From contig QFPK01000011.1 in NCBI GenBank assembly GCA_003248865.1, positions 1 to 64,000 on the forward strand: a DNA stretch of 64,000 nucleotides, read 5' to 3'. Shown one piece after another: positions 24,932-33,437 of the stretch. Every line of letters begins with the position of its first letter. Within the stretch, counting starts at the first letter, position 1. Source of the stretch: Sphingomonas sp. GTDB taxonomy: Bacteria; Pseudomonadota; Alphaproteobacteria; Sphingomonadales; Sphingomonadaceae. The translations under genes and the position numbers were made by a program. Under the pieces are notes generated by a model. The model saw nothing but the letters and a program-made list of their open reading frames with translations. It ran no database searches and was not told where the DNA came from.

Positions 24932-26320
24932 ATGCAGCGGGTTATCTGTGCGGCTGTACTGCTTTCGCTGACCGGATGCGCCTCTGGGCCGAATTACGGG
25001 CCGCCTGCCGTCGCTGACCTCGGCGTTCCTGCCACTTTTTCCACTCGCACCGACCAGCCGCTGGATGAAGCCGAACTGGCTGACTGGTGGTCGCAGTTCC
25101 ACGATCCGCAACTGAATGCGCTGGTCGAACGGGCCGTCGCAGCCAATCTGGACATCGTGCAGGCCGAAGCGCGGTTGCGGCAGGCGCGTGAGGCATCGCT
25201 GCAGGCTGGTGCCAGCTTGCTGCCCTCTGTCGGCGCCAGTGGCAATGGCGGGCGAAATTTCAACAGTTCAACGGGTGACCGGAACAGTTTCTCGCTAGGG
25301 CTAGATGCAAGCTGGCAGCTCGACCTGTTCGGCGGTGTCCGCAGGGGCGTGGAAGCAGCGCGGGCTGACGAGGCCGCCAGCCGCTACAATCTTGCAGCTG
25401 TGCGCGTGGCCATCATTTCGGAAGTTGTCACCAACTATATCCAGCTTCGGCTCGCGCAGGAGCAGTTGCGGATCGCACAGGCGACTGTTTCCAACCAGCG
25501 GGACAATCGTGATATCGCGGGCTGGCGCGTGCAGGCGGGGTTGGTGTCTTCGCTGGACGAGCAGCAGGCGCGCACGCAGCTGGCGCAGACCGAAGCGACG
25601 ATCCCGGGGTTGCAGACCAGCATGCGCAACGCCTTGAACCGCATTGCCGTACTGACAGGACAGGCGCCGGGGCAGGCGACTGAGGCGTTGGAGGCAGCGG
25701 CCGCCATACCGGGTCCGCCGCCCGGGATTACTGCTGGATTCCCGGCTGATACGTTGCGCCAGAGGCCTGACGTCCGCGCCGCCGAACGCGGTCTTGCCGC
25801 TGCCACTGCGCGGGTGGGTGTGGCGGAAGCCCAGCTGCTGCCGTCGCTGGGGATCAGCGGCAACATCGGCAGCAGCGCGCTGTCTGTGGGCAGCCTGTTC
25901 GATATCGTTACCGGCAGCCTGTTCGCAGGCGTCAATCAGGCGATTTTCCAGGGCGGGGCCCTGCGATCTCAGGTCCGCTCCCAGAAGGCTGCCGTCGATG
26001 GGGCGCTGGCAGCCTATCGGCAATCGGTGCTGGCCGCGCTGGAGGATGTGGAGAACGCCCTGCAGGCCGGTACGGCCGCAGATGCGCGCGAGGCCCAGCT
26101 GGCGATTGCGGAAGACGCGGCGAACAACAGCGCTCTGCTCGCACGGATGCAGTATCAGTCGGGCCTCACCGACTTCCAGACCTTGCTTACGGCGGAGCAG
26201 TCTCTTTTATCCGCCAGCAACAGTCGGGCCGCGACCAAGGCAGAGCAGGCGCTTGCGGTTGTGCAACTTTACAACGCCTTGGGTGGCGGCTGGCAGACGA
26301 TGGACGGAAACGGCGAATGA
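24932..26320 (+). CDS. Outer-membrane efflux lipoprotein (NodT/OprM type)
   Basis: A 462-residue TolC-superfamily channel. The start is placed at the ATG at 24932, because it is followed by a lipoprotein signal (AAVLLSLTGC, Cys lipidation). An upstream frame from 24833 adds unlikely residues. The body shows the doubled OEP repeat (QAEARLRQAREASLQAGASLLPS and RQRPDVRAAERGLAAATARVG), typical of NodT-family efflux lipoproteins. It serves as the outer-membrane exit for the MacA/MacB pair encoded next. The gene overlaps macA by ATGA. Confidence 0.9.
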   Translation: MQRVICAAVLLSLTGCASGPNYGPPAVADLGVPATFSTRTDQPLDEAELADWWSQFHDPQLNALVERAVAANLDIVQAEARLRQAREASLQAGASLLPSVGASGNGGRNFNSSTGDRNSFSLGLDASWQLDLFGGVRRGVEAARADEAASRYNLAAVRVAIISEVVTNYIQLRLAQEQLRIAQATVSNQRDNRDIAGWRVQAGLVSSLDEQQARTQLAQTEATIPGLQTSMRNALNRIAVLTGQAPGQATEALEAAAAIPGPPPGITAGFPADTLRQRPDVRAAERGLAAATARVGVAEAQLLPSLGISGNIGSSALSVGSLFDIVTGSLFAGVNQAIFQGGALRSQVRSQKAAVDGALAAYRQSVLAALEDVENALQAGTAADAREAQLAIAEDAANNSALLARMQYQSGLTDFQTLLTAEQSLLSASNSRAATKAEQALAVVQLYNALGGGWQTMDGNGE

Positions 26321-27690
26321 CGACCGACAACAATGGCAATACGGCCAGCAGCCTTGATGAGTTTCTGGGCGTGAAGGAAGACAAGCCCTGGCGGAAGTGG
26401 CTTAAATGGGGCCTCATCGGTGTCGGCGTGCTGCTGGCGCTCGGAATCGGCTGGCTGCTCTTTCGACCGGAAGATGCCGTGCGTTACGCAACCGAACAGG
26501 TTGCACGTGGTGAGTTGACCGTGACGGTGTCGGCGACCGGCAACATCAGGCCCATCAACGAAGTCGATGTGGGGTCGGAACAATCGGGCCTGATCACCGA
26601 GGTTCTGGTGGATGTGAACGACCGGGTGCGGAAGGGGCAACTGCTGGCCATGCTCGACCCGGCGCGTCTGGAGGATTCTGTGAAGCAGGCCCGCGCCACG
26701 CTCGCGGCCGCTCAGGCGGGGGTGGCGGAGGCGGAAGCGACGCTCGCGCTCGCCAATGCCACGCTAGCCCGCTATGAACAGGTGGCGCGCCTTTCTGGCG
26801 GCAAGGTTCCCTCCAAGACGGAGCTCGATGCCGCGAAGGCTGACCAGCGCCGCGCGCTCGCGACGCTGGCCTCGTCACGTGCGCAGGTCGTTTCGCAACA
26901 GGCTGCGCTGGGATCCGCGGAAACCAACCTGTCGCGGGCGCGCATCTATTCCCCGGTCACGGGCGTGGTGCTGTCCCGCGATGTTGAGCCGGGGCAAACC
27001 GTTGCCGCCTCGTTCAATGCCCCTGTGCTGTTCACCATCGCCGAGGATCTGAGCCAGATGGAGCTGCAGGTTTCCATCGATGAGGCCGATGTCGGCGAAG
27101 TGGCCGAAGGGCAGAGCGCCACCTTCACCGTGGACGCCTTCCCCGGCAAGCGTTTCCCGGCCAACATCCGCCGGGTGAATCTGGGATCGAATGACAGCAG
27201 TTCCTCGTCCAGCACCACGACATCCTCAACCGGTCAGGTCGTTGCCTACACGGCTGTGCTAACCGTCGATAATCGTGAGCAGACGTTGCGGCCCGGTATG
27301 ACGGCGACAGCCGATATCGTGACCACAAGCCGCGAAAATGTCCTGCTGGTCCCCAACGCTGCGCTCAGGTTCAAGCCGGCGGCCGGGCAGGGCGGGGCAC
27401 AGCAGGGCGGAATCGCGAGCGCAATCATGCCCCGCGGTCCGCGCGGTGCCGGCACCACTCGCACGGCGACAGCCGGGCGCGGTGCCCAGCAAAGCGTCTA
27501 TATTCTGGATCCGAAAGGCCTTCCGGAGGAAGTCGTGGTGACCACGGGCGACACCAACGGATCCCTCACCGAGGTGATCAGTGGTGATCTGAAGGCGGGG
27601 CAGCAGGTGATTACCGGGCGGATGTCTGGAACCGCCGGCTCGTCCTCGCGCAGCGGCCCTTCGGCCGGCGGCGCCCCGAAGGGCAACTGA
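26317..27690 (+). CDS. macA: MacA-type periplasmic adaptor
   Basis: A 457-residue HlyD/MacA-type adaptor with an N-terminal cytoplasmic stretch, one membrane helix (about 28-48), a biotinyl-lipoyl-like domain split around a coiled coil (ARATLAAAQAGVAEAEATLALANATL) and a beta-barrel domain. The C-terminus is Gly/Pro/Ser-rich. It would link the MacB permease to the outer-membrane lipoprotein. A Ser-rich loop (SNDSSSSSSTTTSSTG, around residue 290) is unusual. ATGA overlap with the preceding gene and a 3-base gap to the ATPase show a single operon. Confidence 0.9.
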   Translation: MTTDNNGNTASSLDEFLGVKEDKPWRKWLKWGLIGVGVLLALGIGWLLFRPEDAVRYATEQVARGELTVTVSATGNIRPINEVDVGSEQSGLITEVLVDVNDRVRKGQLLAMLDPARLEDSVKQARATLAAAQAGVAEAEATLALANATLARYEQVARLSGGKVPSKTELDAAKADQRRALATLASSRAQVVSQQAALGSAETNLSRARIYSPVTGVVLSRDVEPGQTVAASFNAPVLFTIAEDLSQMELQVSIDEADVGEVAEGQSATFTVDAFPGKRFPANIRRVNLGSNDSSSSSSTTTSSTGQVVAYTAVLTVDNREQTLRPGMTATADIVTTSRENVLLVPNAALRFKPAAGQGGAQQGGIASAIMPRGPRGAGTTRTATAGRGAQQSVYILDPKGLPEEVVVTTGDTNGSLTEVISGDLKAGQQVITGRMSGTAGSSSRSGPSAGGAPKGN

Positions 27691-27693
27691 ACC

Positions 27694-28407
27694 ATGGCCG
27701 TGCCCCTGATCCGCCTGCGCGGGATCACGAAAACCTTCGGGGAAGGTGTCAATGTTTTCCAGGCATTGAAGGGTGTTGATCTCGATGTCTCGGCTGGTGA
27801 TTTCATTGCCATTATGGGAGCGTCAGGCTCCGGAAAATCAACGACAATGAATATCTTGGGCTGTCTCGACGTGCCGTCGGGCGGGGAGTATCTGTTTCAC
27901 GGCCATCATGTGGAGCAACTGAACCGGGATCAGCGGGCATTGCTGAGGCGGCGCTACCTTGGGTTCGTGTTTCAGGGTTTCAATTTGCTGGCCCGCACCA
28001 GTGCGCTGGAGAATGTGGAACTGCCGCTGCTCTATCGGGGCGACTCCAAGGCGTCGCGCCGCGAGGCCGCGATGGAGGCTCTGGAGAAGGTCGGCCTGAA
28101 GGAGTGGTGGGATCACACGCCCGGCGAACTCTCAGGCGGGCAGCAGCAGCGTGTGGCCATCGCCCGGGCTATTGTGACCAAGCCCGAAGTGTTGCTGGCC
28201 GACGAACCGACCGGGAATCTGGATTCCGCCCGCTCTTACGAAATCATGCAATTGTTGACCGAGTTCAACACCGTCAACGGTATTACCATCCTGATGGTCA
28301 CGCACGAGCCTGACATGGCGGCCTTCGCGCGCACGGTGATCCACTTCAAGGATGGCCTGATCGAGCGGATAGAGACCAACCATCGGCGCGGCGAGGCGGT
28401 CGGCTGA
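27694..28407 (+). CDS. macB: MacB-type ABC transporter ATPase
   Basis: A 237-residue ATP-binding subunit. Walker A is GASGSGKST (about residue 40), the ABC signature is LSGGQQQRVAIARA and Walker B is VLLADEPTGNLDS, with H in VTHEPDMA. It belongs to the LolD/MacB/FtsE group. Unlike the classical MacB, where ATPase and permease are fused, ATPase and permease are separate genes here (the next gene is the permease). It powers export of macrolides, peptides or an unknown envelope substrate. Confidence 0.92.
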   Translation: MAVPLIRLRGITKTFGEGVNVFQALKGVDLDVSAGDFIAIMGASGSGKSTTMNILGCLDVPSGGEYLFHGHHVEQLNRDQRALLRRRYLGFVFQGFNLLARTSALENVELPLLYRGDSKASRREAAMEALEKVGLKEWWDHTPGELSGGQQQRVAIARAIVTKPEVLLADEPTGNLDSARSYEIMQLLTEFNTVNGITILMVTHEPDMAAFARTVIHFKDGLIERIETNHRRGEAVG

Positions 28408-28408
28408 C

Positions 28409-29617
28409 ATGTTCGGAACCATCTTCCTCCTCGCGCTCAGGTCCATCCAGCGCCACATGCTGCGCTCTTTCCTGACGGTGCTGGGCATTGTTATCGGGGT
28501 GGCAGCCGTCGTTACCATGGTGACACTGGGCAACGCCACCACAGCGGCTGTGCAGAGCCAGATTGCGTCTTTGGGCACCAACATCCTGCAGATCCGTCCG
28601 GGGCAGGGTTTCGGCCGAGGCGGTGGCGGGCCGCGGCCCCCAAACTTCAAGATGGAAGACGTGACTGCCATCGAACAGCAGGTCGCAGGCGTGAAGGCTG
28701 TGGCTCCCCAAGTGCAGTCCAGCGGTACCGCCGTGTTCGAAGGCACCAACTGGTCCACCACGATCAACGGGACGACCAACGCCTATTTTCAGGTCCAGCC
28801 CTGGGAATTGACCGACGGCCGTATCTTTCTTCCGTCTGAAGAAGCATCGGGCAAGGCCGTCTGCATCATCGGCAACACCGTCCATCAGAATCTGTTTCGG
28901 GGTGGTGATGCGATCGGCCAGCGCTTCCGAATCCGCGATATCAGCTGTGATGTCATTGGAATCCTCGCCACGCGCGGGCAGGCGGGTTTCGGCGGTGATC
29001 AGGACGATGTGGTGATCATGCCGATCAAGACAGTGCAGCGCCGCTTTACCGGCAATCAGGATGTGTCAGCGATCCTTGTTGGCGTGGATGATGCTTACTC
29101 CACCACGGAAGTGCAGGCCTCCGTTTCCCAGTTGATGCGGGAACGGCGGATGATCGGGCCGGGCAAAGACGATAATTTCAACATCTTCGATACCAAGCAG
29201 ATCTCGGAAACGATGACGGGAACGACCCGCCTTTTGACACAGATCGTGGCGGCTGTGGCAGCGATTTCGCTGATCGTGGGCGGTATCGGCATCATGAACA
29301 TCATGCTGGTTTCGGTGACGGAGCGGACCCGCGAGATCGGCATCCGGCTGGCGATCGGTGCGCTGTCCCACGAAGTGCTGATGCAGTTCCTGGTGGAGGC
29401 CATCGTGCTGTCATGCATCGGCGGGCTGATCGGCCTGTTCCTGGGCCAACTGGCGATTGCCGGTCTTTCACCGCTGATGCAGGTCCCCTGGTCCTTCTAT
29501 CCCGAAATCAACCTGCTGGCCTTTCTGATCTCCGCGCTGATCGGGGTGGTGTTCGGCTATTTCCCTGCCCGGCGGGCCGCCAGCCTGAACCCGATCGACG
29601 CGCTGCGGCACGAATAG
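28409..29617 (+). CDS. MacB-type ABC transporter permease
   Basis: A 402-residue permease with one N-terminal helix, a large periplasmic MacB-core domain (about 45-270) and three C-terminal helices (about 275-400). The IGGIGIMNIMLVSVTERTRE segment and PARRAASLNPIDALRHE ending are characteristic of the MacB/FtsX family. It starts one base after the ATPase stop. Together with the adaptor and the outer-membrane lipoprotein it makes a tripartite export system. Substrate is unknown. Confidence 0.92.
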   Translation: MFGTIFLLALRSIQRHMLRSFLTVLGIVIGVAAVVTMVTLGNATTAAVQSQIASLGTNILQIRPGQGFGRGGGGPRPPNFKMEDVTAIEQQVAGVKAVAPQVQSSGTAVFEGTNWSTTINGTTNAYFQVQPWELTDGRIFLPSEEASGKAVCIIGNTVHQNLFRGGDAIGQRFRIRDISCDVIGILATRGQAGFGGDQDDVVIMPIKTVQRRFTGNQDVSAILVGVDDAYSTTEVQASVSQLMRERRMIGPGKDDNFNIFDTKQISETMTGTTRLLTQIVAAVAAISLIVGGIGIMNIMLVSVTERTREIGIRLAIGALSHEVLMQFLVEAIVLSCIGGLIGLFLGQLAIAGLSPLMQVPWSFYPEINLLAFLISALIGVVFGYFPARRAASLNPIDALRHE

Positions 29618-29665
29618 GCGGGAACCGGTTTGCCAGCAGTCGAAGCTGCGCGTTACTAGAAGGCG

Positions 29666-30685
29666 ATGCGTAAACCAGACTCGGCCTATCCCGGCGGCAG
29701 ACCCACCTTGTCGGACATCGCCGCCGCCGTTGGCGTGTCGAAGATCACGGTCTCGCGGGCGCTGAGGGACAGCGATCTGGTGAAGCCGGAGGTGAAGCAG
29801 CAGATCCGTGATACGGCAGCCGCCATGGGCTATCGCCCGAACCTCGCCGCGCGGGACTTGCGGCTGCGCCAGCGCAAGCGGATCTCAGTCGTAATCGACA
29901 TGGAGGCGAGCGCCGACCGGCCGATGTACGATCCCTATCCGCTCGCGCTGCTGGGCGGGATCGTGCAGGAGTGCGCGACCGCCGGATTGTCTGTTGTGCT
30001 GACCACCAGCGACGGCAGCATCAGCCCGGAAACCCAGGATGCCAGCGGAATCATCCTGCTGGGGCAGGGCGCCCACCACCATGCCGTGCATGAACTGGCG
30101 GCGCTCGGCCTGCCGCTGGCCGTGTGGGGCGCTGACGATGGCGTGGAGCGCAAGATGGGCGTGGCTGTCGTCGGCAGCGACAACCGGCTCGGCGGCCAAC
30201 TGGCGGCACGGCACATGCTGGCGCGCGGCCGGAGAAAGCTGGTGTTCCTGGGCGATACCAGCCACGCCGAGCTGTCCGACCGCATGGCGGGATTTGGCGA
30301 GGCCTTGGCCGGCACGGATGCCACACTGGTGGCGGAATTGCCCTGCGATTTCACCAGTGAAGGCGGACGCGCGGCCATGCAGGCTTTGATAGCCGACAGC
30401 GTGGCGTTCGACGGATTGTTCGCTGGCAGCGACCTGATGGCGATCGGCGCGATGCGCGCCATGCGAGAAGTGGGGCTGCTGCCGGGCCGTGACGTGACGG
30501 TCGTGGGCTATGATGATTCCCCGGCGGCGGCCAGCCATTCACCCGGGCTGACAAGCGTGCATCAGGACTGGACCGCTGGCGGTCAGCTGCTGGCGGCGAC
30601 GCTTCTCTCCGCACTCGATCCGGTGCGCTATCCGGCGCCCATTTCGCGCATTCTGGCCACGGAACTGACCATCCGGGACAGCTGA
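29666..30685 (+). CDS. LacI-family transcriptional regulator
   Basis: A 339-residue regulator with an N-terminal helix-turn-helix (LSDIAAAVGVSKITVSRALR) and hinge helix (YRPNLAARDL), followed by a periplasmic-binding-protein-like sugar-sensing domain (about 70-335). It is encoded directly upstream of a TonB-dependent receptor gene, and two LacI-type operators lie immediately after its stop, so it is very likely the repressor or regulator of the sulfatase-trehalase locus. The effector is probably a sugar released from the substrate, but this is an inference. Confidence 0.9.
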   Translation: MRKPDSAYPGGRPTLSDIAAAVGVSKITVSRALRDSDLVKPEVKQQIRDTAAAMGYRPNLAARDLRLRQRKRISVVIDMEASADRPMYDPYPLALLGGIVQECATAGLSVVLTTSDGSISPETQDASGIILLGQGAHHHAVHELAALGLPLAVWGADDGVERKMGVAVVGSDNRLGGQLAARHMLARGRRKLVFLGDTSHAELSDRMAGFGEALAGTDATLVAELPCDFTSEGGRAAMQALIADSVAFDGLFAGSDLMAIGAMRAMREVGLLPGRDVTVVGYDDSPAAASHSPGLTSVHQDWTAGGQLLAATLLSALDPVRYPAPISRILATELTIRDS

Positions 30686-30691
30686 TGTGGA

Positions 30692-30730
30692 AATGACAAC
30701 GATAACATTTTTATTGGTATCGTTGTCATT
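30692..30730. promoter_or_regulatory. Twin LacI-type operators ahead of the TonB receptor
   Basis: Two sites fit the LacI-family consensus TGnnAnCGnTnnCA: TGACAACGATAACA (30694-30707) and TGGTATCGTTGTCA (30715-30728). They are mirror images of each other: AATGACAACGATA (30692-30704) and TATCGTTGTCATT (30718-30730) are perfect inverted copies 13 bases apart, so two dimers could bind on nearly the same DNA face. The spacer is AT-rich and could contain a -10 or -35 element. The regulator gene ends only seven bases upstream. Confidence 0.7.
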
Positions 30731-30919
30731 CCCTGCTACCCAACTCCCGAATCGGAGCCAATCCGATCCGAGGGACAAGTGTCAGTTGCCAGATCCAGGC
30801 CTTGGCCGACGCGTCAACGCGCGTGTCGGGCCCTGCGGCTGATCCACGCCCTCGCCGATGGTGCCCATGGCCGAATGGCCCGGGCGCCGCATGAAGCGAC
30901 CAAGGGGAAGGACAGTCAT

Positions 30920-33373
30920 ATGTCGATCGGTTTCAGGGAAATGATGCTGGCGTCCGCCGCGACGATGGCGCTGCTGGCTTCGGGCGCTGCCATGGCGCAG
31001 GCCGAAACGGCCGCCGCGCCTGCTGCGGCAAATGAGGATATCATCGTCACCGGCACGGCGCTCTCCAGCGGTATGCGGCGGCTGGAAGCGGGCTTTTCGA
31101 TCACCACGGTGGATTCCGAAGAGCTGCAGCGCATCACGCCGCTCAGCACCGCAGACGTGCTGAAGAATGTGCCCGGCACGTTCATCGAATCCTCGGGCGG
31201 GGTTGCGGGCCTGCGCGTCGGCGTGCGCGGCTTCCCGATGAACGGCGGCGGCCAATTCTCCACCGTGCAGCTGGACGGCACCACATTGCTGCCGCCCAAC
31301 ACGCTGAGCTTCATCGAGAGCTTCAGCCTGTTCCGCGTGGACGACACGGTGGAGCGGGTGGAAGTGTTGCGCGGCGGCCCCAGCCCGATCTTCTCCGCCG
31401 GCCAGCCCGGCATCACGATGAACTTCATCCAGAAGAAGGGCAAGGACGACCCTGAAGGCTCCGCCCGCCTGACAGTGGGTGCCGAAGGCCTCTACCGCTT
31501 CGATGGCTTCGTCGGCGGCAAGATCGGCGAAGGCTGGTATGCGACCATCGGCGGCTTCTACCGCGTCAGCGACGGCGTGCGCGATCCGCAGTTCCGCGCC
31601 GACGAGGGCGGCCAGGTCAGCGCCACGCTGACCCGGCGCTTCGACGACGGCGAAGTCACCGTCTGGGCCCGGCGCGTGAAGGACAGCAACATCTTCTTCT
31701 CCGGCGCGCCGCTGCAATCCTCAGCCAACGGCAAGCTCAGCGTGTTCCCCTTCTTCGACCAGCGCAAGCATACGCTGGCCGGTGAGGACACCCGCCTGCT
31801 GACGTTCGAGACCAGCGCCGGCTCGACGCCCGGCACCAAGAATTTCGACTTCTCCGACGGGCGCACCATCGATCTGACCCAGTTCGGCGCCAGCTTCGAT
31901 TTCACCCCCGGTGACTGGCTGATCAGCAACAAGGTCGGTTACCTGACCGGCCGCGCCGACACCCGCGCCATCTTCACCAGCGCGGTGCCCACCACGCTTG
32001 GCGCCTATATCTCCGGCCGTGTCGCCGCCATCAACGCCACGCCCGGCATCGTGGCGCAGGCGGGCCTTGCCACCACCGGCAGCGCGAAGTTCACCACATC
32101 GGGCCAGGCCATCGCGGATGGCAGCCAGCCCGTTATCGTGGCCGGATTCTGGGCGATCGACAAGCATCTGGAAACCTTCACCAATGATTTCCGGATCAGC
32201 CGCGAATTCGGCCGCCACAGCCTGACGGTTGGTGCCTATTTCGCCACCCACAACGTCACCGACCTCTGGTATCAGGGCAACAATGCGCTGCTGGCGTTCG
32301 AACCCAATGCTCGGCGCATCGACGTGGTGCTGGACAATGGCGCGCAGATCACCAAGAACGGCTTCACCGGCTTTGCCACCAACAATTTCGCCGACAGCTT
32401 CGATGGCACCAACATCGCCGGCTTCATCGCCGACGAATGGAAGATCACCGACACGCTGAAGGTCGATGCCGGCCTCCGCCTGGAGCATTATAAGACCAGC
32501 GGCAGCGTCGGGCTTGCCTCCAATGTGAATCTGGATGGCAATCTGCTGACGGTCTACAACAATTCGGTCTCGGTGCTGAACGGCAACAGCCGCTCGTTTG
32601 ATTATTCCAAGACGCACGCGTCTTGGACGGCGGGGGCGAACTATTTCATCACACCCGATATCACGACCTTCCTGCGGCTGAACTCGGGCTTCCGCTTCCC
32701 GACCTTCGATGAAGTGAAGGACGGCTTCCGCACGGTGCAGAAGATCAAGCAGTATGAGCTGGGCTTCAAGACCTCGCTGCCGTTCCTCGATGCCTCCGTC
32801 ACGCTGTTCCGCAACGATTTCGAAGGCCAGACCTATTCGCAGCAGATCGTCGACAATGTCACCGGCACCATCACCACGGTCACGGCCATCGCCGGCTCGC
32901 GCACCTGGGGCGCCGAGTTGGAGGGCGCGCTGTATCCGATCGAGAATCTCTCGATCGGCTTCAACGCCACTGGCTTCAGCGCGAAGTTCCGCGACATCGA
33001 TTCCGGTGTCTCCAACGGGGTGCAGAACGGCTACAAGGTGCCGCGTCAGCCGAGCTTCCAGTTCCGTCTCAGCCCCAGCTACACCATCCCGCTGGATGAT
33101 GGCGGAGTGACGCTGTTCGGCGCCTTCACCCATGTCGGTTCGCGCTATTCCGACATCCAGAACCTGCAGAAGCTGCCGTCCTACAACACGCTGGACCTCG
33201 GCGCCGCGCTGGAGCTCGGCCGGTTCGAGGTGCAGCTGACAGCCAACAACCTCACCAACACGCTGGCGCTGACGGAAGGCAACGCCCGCATCATCGGCAG
33301 CACGGCCGGCTCGGTAATCGCCCGTTCCAACTTCGGGCGTTCCTATCAGGCCACCGCCGTCTATCGCTTCTAG
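30920..33373 (+). CDS. TonB-dependent receptor for the sulfatase-trehalase locus
   Basis: A precursor of 817 residues from the ATG at 30920, chosen because GGGGAAGGA (30904-30912) is well placed and a signal peptide follows (MLASAATMALLASGAAMAQ). The frame open from 30779 adds a non-signal-like N-terminus. A plug domain (about 45-170, with VGVRGFPMNG and VEVLRGGPSP) precedes a 22-strand barrel ending in YRF. It would import an oligosaccharide or glycolipid across the outer membrane using TonB energy. The LacI operators upstream and the enzymes downstream define its likely context. Confidence 0.92.
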   Translation: MSIGFREMMLASAATMALLASGAAMAQAETAAAPAAANEDIIVTGTALSSGMRRLEAGFSITTVDSEELQRITPLSTADVLKNVPGTFIESSGGVAGLRVGVRGFPMNGGGQFSTVQLDGTTLLPPNTLSFIESFSLFRVDDTVERVEVLRGGPSPIFSAGQPGITMNFIQKKGKDDPEGSARLTVGAEGLYRFDGFVGGKIGEGWYATIGGFYRVSDGVRDPQFRADEGGQVSATLTRRFDDGEVTVWARRVKDSNIFFSGAPLQSSANGKLSVFPFFDQRKHTLAGEDTRLLTFETSAGSTPGTKNFDFSDGRTIDLTQFGASFDFTPGDWLISNKVGYLTGRADTRAIFTSAVPTTLGAYISGRVAAINATPGIVAQAGLATTGSAKFTTSGQAIADGSQPVIVAGFWAIDKHLETFTNDFRISREFGRHSLTVGAYFATHNVTDLWYQGNNALLAFEPNARRIDVVLDNGAQITKNGFTGFATNNFADSFDGTNIAGFIADEWKITDTLKVDAGLRLEHYKTSGSVGLASNVNLDGNLLTVYNNSVSVLNGNSRSFDYSKTHASWTAGANYFITPDITTFLRLNSGFRFPTFDEVKDGFRTVQKIKQYELGFKTSLPFLDASVTLFRNDFEGQTYSQQIVDNVTGTITTVTAIAGSRTWGAELEGALYPIENLSIGFNATGFSAKFRDIDSGVSNGVQNGYKVPRQPSFQFRLSPSYTIPLDDGGVTLFGAFTHVGSRYSDIQNLQKLPSYNTLDLGAALELGRFEVQLTANNLTNTLALTEGNARIIGSTAGSVIARSNFGRSYQATAVYRF

Positions 33374-33383
33374 CTTCCTCCCC

Positions 33384-33412
33384 GCCCCGCAGAGCGTCAT
33401 GCTCTGCGGGGC
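33384..33412 (+). terminator. Perfect hairpin between receptor and sulfatase genes
   Basis: GCCCCGCAGAGC (33384-33395) and GCTCTGCGGGGC (33401-33412) pair perfectly over twelve bases with a five-base loop, 11 bases after the receptor stop and about 25 before the sulfatase start. AAAAGGGG follows rather than a T-tract. It may partially terminate transcription or protect the upstream message, giving more receptor than enzyme. Confidence 0.55.
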
Positions 33413-33437
33413 AAAAGGGGCCTTGGCCGAGAGGAGG

